Below, piece by piece: positions 14,001 through 24,072 of a DNA stretch of 64,000 nucleotides. Each line of letters starts with the position of its first letter. Position 1 is the stretch's first letter. Below the pieces are notes generated by a model, which made no database searches, was not told the origin of the DNA, and saw nothing but the letters and a program-made list of their open reading frames with translations. The DNA comes from Rachycentron canadum (Eukaryota > Chordata > Actinopteri > Carangiformes > Rachycentridae). The DNA lies in contig CM076666.1 of assembly GCA_038496675.1 (NCBI GenBank), positions 12,744,038 through 12,808,037 of the forward strand, given 5' to 3'. The position numbers and the translations under genes were made by a program.

Positions 14001-16989
14001 TCAGTGAAATATCTGGACAACTACCAGATTATGAGATTACAATGTTTTTTTTTTAAGACATTCAAATCTCCCTCAACATTACTGTAATACTTCCTTTGGC
14101 TCTTAAACTTTCCTTACAGAGTAAATTACAAAAGATTGATCCATGTGACTTTGACTCACATGGATGCCCATAAATTCAGAAAGTGGTTTAGTAACTTTTA
14201 TAGCTTCAGTTTAACTGTTGACTAAAGTGATAATTACACTATAATCCGTAATTATACAATTAAATTAAAAAGTCACAGAAGCCACAGCAAAATGAATTAA
14301 GGTTTCACAAACCAGTAAGTAAAAATCACACTTATTTAAAATGCTAATGCAAAGCTATGTTCAGGAGTCACAGATGTTGTTTTGTGCTAACAGCTCAAGG
14401 GGTAAAAGTTTTGGAGCCAATGTCCGACTACTTCCTCCTCTGGTGTCTTGGCTCTAATATGTCTTCTGCACTCGTGTCTCTTTCTGTAGGCGGCAGCAAG
14501 CAGGGCGAGGGAGCAGGTGCTGGCTCAGGTCAGCGCAGCTCGTGAAGCCCTGGAGGAGGAGGAGCAGCGACTCTTGGAGGAGGTGCACAGAGAGGAGGAG
14601 CGGGTGGAGCAGTGTCTCCTCACCCAGAAAGCCCACTGGAGCCAGGCTTTGGCGAGTCTGTCGCAAACACGCTCACATCTGGTGCACACGCTGACGCATA
14701 CTCCAGACGCACAGCTGGTGGTGAGAGACCTGGACAGTTGTAGCAGGAAGGGAGAGTCCAGGGATGACTGTGAGGCATTGTGGGAAGATTTTTTGAAGAA
14801 TAGAGGAACTTGTGCTCAGCTAATAGTATCAACATAATAATCAATAATCTTAATTATTAACAGGAGAGTAATCATTTTTTTCCTGTCTCATCTTTCAGAC
14901 TAGTGTCCAGGACATTGCTGAAAGGTAATCCTTTCTCTCATGACAAATTTGTGAATATATTTTTCCTTGCTCAGGACAGGGACTTGCTCAGGGAGGTTAT
15001 ATCACTTCTATCTGTTTGTGTGTGTGTTAGGGTGGAGGAGTCTGAGGGGGTCGGGGAGCCCTGTGATACAGAGCAGCTCAACCTAAACCCAGGCTGCAGT
15101 GACAGCAAGCTGCTGAGGGGTCTGTGGGCCACTGCAGTGCTGCTCGGGCCACACGGTTAGTAGATTTTTATTCAACTGTAAATCATCCTGGAGCTTCATG
15201 CAAACATGATAGATCCAGCAGGACCATTCAAGGTTATTGCATGCACTCGTGATGATGATTCACAGACTTGCAAACATAGAAAATCCAGAAAATGGAAGAC
15301 TTTCAAATGAAATGCAGAAAATGTGAAGGAATACTTATTGTGTGTTGTGTTTGCGAAAACAACATTATTAAAGGCATTATTTGTAAGACTTCCTATTGCT
15401 ACATAGCCAATGTTAGCATTAATCTTTTGTTAAGAAACCTACCAAATTTAGCATCAAACCTCATTTATTCACTCATGATGAGCTGTTTGCAGCAGTCGAA
15501 AAAAAAGCCAGTGATAATTCTTGTCTCTATCACGTTTTTTATCACATTAACTAGCTAGCCCCAGCACATCTTGTCACTTTCCGATAGCGAGTCACTGTAG
15601 CCTCCATTACTACAATGTAAAAGTAAAATATACATAAGTGTTGCTGGCACAATATACTGAAGTAAAAGTAAATAGTAAAAGTGAAAATAATAAAAGTAAT
15701 AGTTTTATATACATATGGGTACAATTCATTTAAGGGACTTTAGATAAGATAAACCTAATACTAGATAGTTATATCAATAACAACATCAGCTGCCACATTA
15801 TTATTGTGGAGTAAAAAGTACCTGAGCTTTCCCAAAATACAACATAGGCTCCTCCACAGCATCAGTTCCACAGACTTGTATACTTGAGTTAAATATCCTT
15901 AATTTAGCTGCTTTTCACCACTGTATCATTTTGCTGCCTTTGAACTATCATTTCTTTACCACACATATACTGCTGTTTGCAGATATCTTGCCCTCTTTTG
16001 ATGTTTTATATTTTTTAGCATCTGGAACCCTCTTGTCTTGTGGTAGTCTGCAGGAGCTCTGGAAATACTGTTTGTCCCAAATAGTAATACACTTTTATCT
16101 CCAGAGACAACATTTTGATGTGGCAGTATTTTTGCTTTAGAGTTAGAAGCAGCCATAATAGTTCAGTGTTTCTGTTTTAAGAAATGAAGAGAGCAGATTT
16201 TTAAATGGATGTAAACATGGGAACAATTTAGAGAAATGACAGCATAGGAGTTTTGAAGGACAGAGGCATAAAAAATAAGGGGTCTCTTGTTGAAATCTTG
16301 ATGAAGTTGATGTCAGGCTCAGTGGCTGACCCTGAACTTTGTTTGTGGTGGTGTAACATATACAGAGCAAAGCAATGCCTCAAAACATGACATCTGATTA
16401 CAGTAATGAAGCAGTTTGTAACATCTGCTCTATGATTTTCCTTCTTCCCACAGCCTATGGATCACCTTATTTGAAGTTTGACGAGCGCACCGTGAGTCCT
16501 CTCCTGTCCCTGTCTGATGACTTCTGCACTTTGACCTTCCTCCAGAAAAAAGCCCGTAAGTCCGCTCTCTACGATCCAGCGCGATTCGACTGTTGGCCCA
16601 ACGCGCTAGGTTCACTGTCTATGTCCTCCGGCACCCACAGCTGGGTGGTGGATGTAGGCCAGAGCGGTGCCTTTAAGGTCGGTGTCTGCTATGCCTCTCT
16701 GGAGCGTAAAGGCTCTGGGAATGAGGCACGGTTGGGCTACAACACTGAGTCCTGGGTGTTGTCTCACTACGATGGGGAATACTCCTTCGTCCATGCAGGG
16801 AAGAAGGTGCCCCTGCAGGTGTTGAGGACGCCACAGAGGATTGGCCTGCTGCTGGACTGGGTGAGTCAGACGCTGCTGTTTTATGAGCCAGCGTCTGGAG
16901 TCGTGCTCTATTGTATTACGCAACACTTCAGTGCCCCGCTGCTGCCGGCTTTTGCCGTGACTGATCGCAGTATCACCATACTGCACTGA
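11087..16989 (+). CDS. bspry: B-box and SPRY domain-containing protein (BSPRY), complete, 6 exons
   Basis: Coding exons: 11087-11464, 12110-12208, 14490-14720, 14899-14924, 15031-15155 and 16454-16989. All are GT-AG with consistent phase, giving 1395 nt and 464 residues; as I recall human BSPRY has about 402. The extra length is mostly a Ser/Gly/Ala-rich N-terminal leader of about 78 residues. A B-box zinc finger follows at about residues 83-113 (C-x2-H-x7-C-x7-C-x2-C-x4-C-x2-H). Next is a Glu/Gln-rich coiled coil (about 127-240), then a PRY/SPRY domain (about 287-464) with the conserved FDERTVSP, WPNALG and LLFYEPASG motifs. There is no RING finger, which separates it from TRIM ligases. In mammals BSPRY is linked to 14-3-3 proteins and epithelial TRPV channel regulation; that is family knowledge. 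An ATG at 11082 is out of frame and closes quickly, so 11087 was chosen. Confidence 0.95.
12071..12100. repeat. (TG)n tract before bspry exon 2
   Basis: A short TG run lies immediately upstream of the exon 2 acceptor at 12108-12109, inside the normal pyrimidine-tract region. Confidence 0.8.
15600..15930. repeat. Degraded teleost interspersed repeat (AGTAAAAGTA-rich type)
   Basis: In bspry intron 5. Recurrent GTAAAAGTA words and a terminal TTTCACCACTG match, from memory, a very common teleost repeat. Related copies appear at about 46400-46475 and 55085-55510. The sequence is heavily diverged and has no coding capacity. Confidence 0.6.
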
Positions 16990-19134
16990 CAGGCAGGCCA
17001 CACCGCCAAAAACTAAATAACCTCAAACATGTGAAGATACACAAAGGAGAGCCTGTCTCTCATGTAAATATGAGCAGCAGTTAAAGATCGTCCATCTGAA
17101 CAATAATGAGAACTCTAAGTACATTCATTTCTATTTATTCTATTTGCTGTGGTAGCTGCTGATTCATTTTTTAAATTGTTTTTAATGATTTAAAAGGTTT
17201 AAAATTCTTTACCTGTTGATCATATTGTACTGTTGTTGTGCGATTAAGACTGATTGTTTTTTTTATGAAGTTTGCTTTTGTTTTTAATATGATTGTTTGT
17301 ATAACAATAAGTTTAAGCTGTCTGATGAAGTTTCCCCAAGACTTGTTATAGAAAATATTAATTGCACTGGTTGATCCAGGACTATTGTAAATGTTATCTG
17401 ACAAACACTCAGTAAAATGATTACTACAAGTTCAGTTTTATTCTCTGACTCTGCATTTTAATTTTTTGACATTTTCATGAAAGAACAATTAGCATCATGT
17501 AATTTCTCCCGAGAATAATATTTTCCCAGGAGTGAAAAGCCTTGAGTTCATCCTTGAATGTCACAGTAGGGCTTACTTGTTGCTGGCTTGTCGCCACTCT
17601 GCAGAAAGACATGTTAAGTGAATCGTTGCAACTCAAAAATACTGATCATACTCATTCAGAGAATTGCATTAAACTTAAGGTAGATGTTTGAGATTAAGGT
17701 TTTGTTTTCATTCCACAAAAACACAAAATGGTGACAGTGTGTTTAATCTCTCAAACAGGTAACGTTGTACATTCGGGGGCCAATTCCAAATAAATAACAG
17801 TGGGTTCTTTCTGGTCCAGTGGGCAACAAGTAGGAAGTTTCCAGATGTGAATGAGTGAATGTGAACAGGATGTTCTTTAAAAAGAAAATATTAGTATTTG
17901 TCATGACTGTACACACTTTGATTCCAAATCTAACAAACAACCTATTTGGTGAGTGAGGTCATAACTTTTGCAGATGTCAGCACACATGCTGCTTCTCAGT
18001 AGTTTAAGCATAAAGCCACTAGGGGGCAGCAGTGTTGAAGCTTTTATTAGTGACCTTCTGGAGACACCGCATGTCAGATCATTGAAATTGGGTGAAAAGT
18101 GAAAACCTCCCCCAGTTTCTTCAGGACCAAAGACAGTTACAGGTACAGACTACAATATGAGAAAAACTCATATTGTACAGGTTAGGTAACAATAAAAGCA
18201 ACACACTAACATGAAACACTGTTCCTCTGATTCAACGTGTATAAAGACAGTTAAAGACAGACAAAATTGAGGAGGGGAAATAAAAAACATGGAGCATCCA
18301 CCAGCTTTATTTCTCCTTCCCTCTTTACCCATGAGCATTTGAAAACAATAATGTTAACTGTAGTTACATATTTATTCAAGACTCCCAGTGTATTAATATG
18401 CAGTAGAATTCAGATACGTGTCAATTTGGTTATTTCAACATTTTATTAAGAAATCTACAGTGAGTCATTAATCTCTGGTTATGGTTTAGGCTTGGTTGTA
18501 CATGTCTAAATGGAGACTAGTAATAATAAGCATTGCATAATCCTTTTGAATTATGTAAATTTTTAAGGATTGAGGATCCAATCAGCATCACAGATTATGT
18601 CGTGCAAGAGAGCAAAGAAAATTAGAGAATATTTGTGAAATTAACTAAACATTTTCTTAAACCTTGACATTCTTTTTCCACTCTTTTTTGACAGAATTTG
18701 TTCATAAGATACTACTGTTGAGGCAGCACAGTTTTGCACCGTCGCTTCATGAAGGGTTGTGTCTTTATACATCATCCCTGTGATAGACTGACGAGCTGTC
18801 CAGGGTGTACCGCACCCTCATCCAATGTCAGCTGGGAATGCCTCCAACCCCCCATAACCCTGACAGATAAGATGTTTAGATAATGGCTGAATACTCCTCT
18901 TGACCACATTAAAACTCACTCAGAATAGTTCTAACTTCAAAGTAAATGAAGATTTAACACCAAGGCAGATTTAGGATGTAAGTAGGAACAAGCCATAGTT
19001 TGACAAGTGTGACATTTCCCAATTTCCTCAATAGTTAATGCCAAAAATTCCACTGTGTCACACTGTCAGAAGATTCATGGTTTCTCCACAAATAAAAGTC
19101 TTTTATCCAATGATTCCTGAACCATTCATCTTTC
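16990..19134. other. Convergent 3' flanks of bspry and coq4
   Basis: This stretch lies between the two stop codons and so contains both 3' UTRs. Plus-strand AATAAA candidates for bspry occur near 17788-17796 and 18191. Minus-strand candidates for coq4 occur near 18305 and 18367. A teleost repeat fragment occupies about 18750-18895. No exon is visible. Confidence 0.55.
18750..18895 (+). repeat. Common teleost interspersed repeat fragment
   Basis: The segment with CTGTCCAGGGTGTACCGC, then CAGCTGGGAATGCCTCCA and a run of C, followed by an ACAGATAAG..ATAATGGCTGAAT tail, matches a repeat abundant in many fish genomes. I recognise it from memory and do not assign a specific named family. Confidence 0.65.
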
Positions 19135-22100
19135 TCAGGTGTTCCTCTTGTTGGATGCACCGAGTACGACAGGAGGTGGTTCAATGTTGAGCTCTTGTCG
19201 GAGGTCTTCGAGGCTCTGCTCCCATCGTCTCTCATAGAAGATACTGAGGACACAGCGGGCCCGCCGCCCATTCTGCAGAGCCCAGGGCCCCAAAGACGTG
19301 AACAGTGAGCGTAAACGACTAGAAGGTGACACAAGTAAAGAAAATTTTAACATAATACACCAAATGAAAAAGACTTGCTACAATTAATTGATTTTATTTC
19401 TAATATAAGGGCTACAGCCAACTAAACACACATTAAAGTTTACAGTTTTGCAATGAGGAAGCGTTGATAATTTACAGGAAAGGAGATTGTTTATGGGCAA
19501 CTGTTTATCATAATGGGGCATTGTTCCACCTCTATACTGAAGGCAGTGACTATGAGAAACAAGATTCTCTGGTCTGATGAAACCAAAATTGTATTCTAAA
19601 CATCATGTTTGGAGGAAACCAGACTTGGTTGGTCAAAATTGGAAATTGGAAGTTTCTCCCATCGATGCAGAGGATCTCCAGAGCTTGGCTTGAGTGACCA
19701 TCAAATTATCTGTCACCTCTTGTACCCAGGCATTTCTCCATTGATAACTCTGATCAGAAGAGTCTGGGTTGTTCCAAACTTCTTGCATTTTAATCCAATC
19801 ACCTGAATGACCACAGGTGGACTCCAGTCAAGGTGTAGAAACATCTCAAAGATGATCAAAAGAAATGCAAGCAGCTGAGCTAAATTTCAAGTAGTAAACT
19901 GTCTGAATAATTATGTCAGTGTGATATTTTAGTTTTTCTTTTTTAATACATTTTTAAAAAAAATACGTTTTTTTTTTCTTTAAGGTGGCATCATCTCATT
20001 GTCCATGATACCACCAAGTTAGTAAAAACAGTGCCCTAAATCAATTAGCTCCATCGTTTGCTATGACTGCACCATACATTTTGCACAAGAATACAATGAG
20101 TCTATCATTGTGTCTTTCATGTGTGTTATAACAGCTGTGTTGCAAAACTACCAGCATCTGTAGCACTGGGATACTTTTTGAATAAATAAGTTGTTTCAGA
20201 ATTTCTCTTCCATTCAAACCTAGCCAGCTGTGAGTAGGTGGGCCATATTGAAATTTTCTCTCTTAACTTAAATCATCTTGGTGGTATGCTGTAATCTACC
20301 CTGTGGCAAACTCAGATATTGTACCTTGAATTTAGCCGAAGTGGCCCCAATACAGCTCCAAGAGCACACATTGGAAGCCCCGTTTGAGCAGCTTCGAACC
20401 ATTTTACTGCCACTTCACCTGGAGGAGCAGGCAGAGGTGGAGTAAGAAACTATTTAACAGAAATAAAGAACAAGCAAGCAATCAGTTAACAGTGCAGTGT
20501 GTCAAAACCAACTGACATCTAATGGCTAAAGTCTTTATATACTGTTCATTGTAACAGTGATTCAGTATACTTTTTAGACAGTATACATTTTATCAGAAAA
20601 CATATTTTATCAGAAAAATTAAGTTCAGCAGTTGTGAAATTAAGAGCTTTTAAAAGCAGGATATTTGTAGAGACTAGCAACTGGGCAAGGTTTTGTCTGC
20701 CATGCACGAAATAATTCTGACCAAGCCGTAATAATAATTTATAGAAGGTCAAGGATGTTTGGCTTGGATTGGTAGCTTCTGTAAACACAATGTTTGAAAT
20801 TTATTATGAGTAGCATTTTCAAATTAAACATTAATAGTGTGACTCACCCAGCATGTTGGTGGGCATTCCCAGTAAGGTGTGCAACAAATCATGGACCTCT
20901 CTGTATCTCTGCATCACATAAGCTAGTTCCTCACACTCCACAAACTTTACATTTGCCCTGGTGTCAGGAGTCACATGCTGAGATAACAAGTATGTCAATT
21001 AAAAATTAAAAAACAAAAGAGAAAAGAAGAGTTTCACACCGCATCAAAACAGACACTCACATTGTCCTCCAGAAAACGAAGGTATTCTCTTCCAAAAGAG
21101 CCGTCAGGCAATGAGGACATCTTGCTCATGTCAAGAGTAGAGAGCCGGATCCTGGGCCTCTCTCTGCAATAACCAGTCAATATCAAAGCAGGACAAAATC
21201 AACACAGGAGAGAAAATGTTATTTAAAAATGTCTAAATCAAATAAGGATACAACGCCTCACGTTAGGATAGTGTAGCCTTCAGGGTCATTTCTCATTCTG
21301 TCCCTGAGATTTATCAATGCTAGGTGTCCAGTGGTCTCTCCAAGCACTGCAACCATGTCTGTAAAGTGCAAAGAATTTTCAGGGAATCAGGGAATTTAGT
21401 AAAATAAAGAGATTTTCCCAGTTGTGAGCTTCTTGTTGCTGCCAAATGTTCCAATCCATTTCCTCAAATAACATATTTCATCTTAAAGATTCTCAAAACT
21501 ATGCAGGTTGTTTCAAAGTAAAGCTTGTAATACAGCCAAGAGTTAGCTGCATAATTGATCTTATAGGACATTTGACTACTTCAAAAAAAAAAAAAAAAAA
21601 ATCACATTAAATTACCACACAGCCTGTGAAATCATGTGGTTATCTGTATATCTGGAAATTTTCTAAGTGTGAGCAATTGTCTGAAAATGTTAAGTTGATG
21701 ATATCATCAGGGTTATCTCAGTTCAAAGATATATGACCAGGAAGTTTACCAGGCAGAGAGGGTCACCACAATGAAATAATAATCATTAACAATACTCCGC
21801 TACTAATACAGAGTATTGTTAATCTCATAGTGGTAGCCCTAAAGACACTTGCGGTCTCCAAAACTCAATGTCAGATGACAGGTGTTAGTACTCTTTTGCT
21901 TAATGAGAGTTTTGGTAACTAACTTTGTATTCATTCTCATTTCTGTTTCTGTCTCGAGAGAATAAAACTCTGAAAATGAATAACTGTACAGTACGTGAGA
22001 AATTTTTCAGTACAGTCCCTGTTGGTATTATTTGAAAGTAAAGATGATGAAAGTTCCTGTCAACTGTTGGAAGCATGCCTACGGTAGCATGCCTTCAAAA

Positions 22101-23775
22101 ACACATACAAATAGACAAAAGACAAACAAATTCAGAAAACATCTTCATCAATTTTAAAACATGAATGCTGTAAATACTCACAATGCAACCAAATACACAA
22201 ACACATTACAAATACAAACCAACAGAAGTGATTCCAATAGAAGCCACACACAAAAAAAGATGCTTTTTGGGAGCTCACTGTGATGGCCCGATTCCAACCT
22301 GTCACTATCAGATTAAATAGCCTAAAAAAAATAAAATAAGGACACTCGTACAGGTATGGGGAATAATATTCCCTCAAGGTTCTCTAAAGGTTACATTTTC
22401 ACGACCTTCAACTAATGTCCCAGAAACATTTCCTCAAGGTTATGTGATTATATGGAACATAACCTTCCATAAACATTCACTAAAGGTTAGTGAATGTTTC
22501 CTGAGGGGTTATTTTGAGAATTTTTTGCACACATTTTAACTTCAGTCACAAAGCATTGAACAATTTTACATCTCAGTTCATCACCTTTTAGTGTCCCCTG
22601 GAAACATGATGAAAAAAATGTATTTTAAGATTCTGTTAGAATTCAGTCAGAGCTAAAAAAAAATGATCTATATATTTAATGACTCACAGTCAACCAGTTT
22701 TAAAGCCAAAGCAGATTTGCCTATTAAGGTCTGAAAAAGTTTTACAACAATTTTGTTGAAGCTAGCTTGAAGGGTTCATTAGTGACTTGGCTAAAAGTCA
22801 TTATCACAAGCTTCTCTTAGTACTTTAGAACTTTAAGTCACATTTGTCAGCAAATTCTATCTACTAATAACAAGGAAAAAGAAAGAAAGAGAAGAAGAAT
22901 GATTTTCAACAACAGGATTTTATGTCACTGGGCTTTAAAGACATTGGCAACAGGAAAAGGGATAAAGGCAGGAAAGGAGAAGAAGGAAGTGGCGGAATGC
23001 GACAAAGGTCCTCCACCAGAGTTGAACCATGGGAGGTCCATTTTTATTTAAGAAAAAAAAAGAGGGGGGGTATGGTAAAGACTTTTACAGAGAATGTAAC
23101 CCAAACCCAATGCTGATGATGCGAGGGTCTCACCATGTCTGTAGGGGTCTCGTAGAGCGGCCACACCTGACCCGACAGCCAGCAGGGCTTTCTGGATGGG
23201 GGTGGTGGGGATGTGTCCGGGATACAGCCCATTGTGGCAGGTGTCTGTAAACTCACTGCTGCTATTGTGCAGCTGCTGGGAACACACTGCTGGGGCAAAG
23301 TCGGAGTAAGGTGATTTACGCCACTTGATCCATACAATGTCATAATAGTTTTTATTTGTTTATTGCCTAAACAGACTGCGAGATATAACAAGATATGTTT
23401 TAAAGAAAGAGGCCACGATGAACATTGACTTTAAGTGTCTTTAATATTTGGTCACATGGGACATTAAGCTTTTTTTCCCCTTCATACAAAATAATAATGC
23501 TAATTCATTTGAGCACAGCGCTTTGAGCTGATATAGCTGAAGAGTGTCCTGTGGAGCCTATTCCAGCCTCTTCTGGTGCGTTATGCTAGCACCTGGGCTT
23601 TGAAATTCGTTCGTTTTTTGCATAAAAAGTAGTGTTTATACCAAAAATATAAATGGTATAGTATGTTTCCTGTCAAATAGCGTGGACCATGCGTGTGTGA
23701 ACTCGTACCTTTGGAGATCAAAACGTTGTGTCGCTGATATAACCATCGCAAAGGTCTACAAACAGGCGGCCACAT
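19135..23775 (-). CDS. coq4: Coenzyme Q biosynthesis protein COQ4, mitochondrial, complete, 7 exons
   Basis: Exons in transcript order: 23709-23775, 23134-23289, 21262-21358, 21061-21163, 20848-20977, 20325-20418 and 19135-19318. The phases join to 831 nt, or 276 residues; as I recall human COQ4 has 265. The N-terminus is Arg- and hydrophobic-rich with few acids, consistent with a mitochondrial targeting sequence. Family motifs are PGHIPTTPIQKALLAVGS, DPYRHDMVAVLGETTG, the zinc-site signature H170-D171-x2-H174-x11-E186, and WALQNGRRARCVL with YYERRWEQSL-like FYERRWEQSL near the end. COQ4 is a peripheral matrix-side protein of the CoQ synthome. Recent work on the family implicates it in the C1 oxidative decarboxylation of CoQ precursors. 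An upstream in-frame GTG is not used; the first ATG is at 23775. It is head to head with traf2. Confidence 0.95.
19545..19965. mobile_element. Degraded, rearranged Tc1/mariner-type transposon relic
   Basis: In coq4 intron 6. On the plus strand, 19559-19582 reads as the Tc1 transposase motif LWSDETKI, followed by a HHVWRKP remnant up to about 19625. From about 19645 to 19960 the sequence matches another part of teleost Tc1-like repeats, from memory, including CACAGGTGGACTCCAGTCAA and GTAGAAACATCTCAAAGATGA, ending in ATTTTAGTTTTTC. The reading frame is broken throughout and terminal inverted repeats are not recognisable, so it is inactive. Confidence 0.7.
21785..21823. repeat. 13-bp inverted repeat in coq4 intron 2
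   Basis: ATTAACAATACTC at 21785-21797 is exactly complementary to GAGTATTGTTAAT at 21811-21823, with a 13-nt loop. Confidence 0.85.
22360..22515. repeat. Degenerate CTCAAGGTT-type repeat with 13-bp hairpin
   Basis: In coq4 intron 2. Words such as CCCTCAAGGTT, CTAAAGGTTA and CCTCAAGGTTATGT recur within 150 bp, suggesting a decayed tandem or interspersed repeat. It contains a perfect 13-bp hairpin at 22471-22499 with the 3-nt loop AGG. Confidence 0.5.
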
Positions 23776-24072
23776 TGTTAACAACACTGCGCATGCGCCA
23801 GTCTCTAGCTAGCTAAATCCGGTACATTAGCTTTCTACTCCGGGACAGCACTACGGTAAGGGGCGGGGTTAGCCAGGTTGGTCTGCAAGCCGTGTATAGT
23901 TGAAAGAGAAGGTAACTCCGATCTTCTCAGCTGCCTGGCAACTACGAAGTAAATGCCTACAGCAGAAATCGTAAACAGCTCAACGGTAAAGGTTGAGTTG
24001 TCCTTCTAATGTCGTAACGGACAAACAGTTCCGTTTTCTTTTTATCGACAGAGGCGCAATCCAGACGAAAAG
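23776..24072. promoter_or_regulatory. Shared head-to-head promoter of coq4 and traf2
   Basis: coq4 starts at 23775 going left. The probable first non-coding exon of traf2 ends at a plausible donor (AAAG|gttagt) at 24072 going right. The interval holds a GC box (GGGGCGGGG near 23860) and no TATA box, as is usual for bidirectional housekeeping promoters. The traf2 5' exon is inferred from the need for one, since the coding exon has an acceptor at 28009-28010 just 25 nt before its ATG. Confidence 0.55.
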
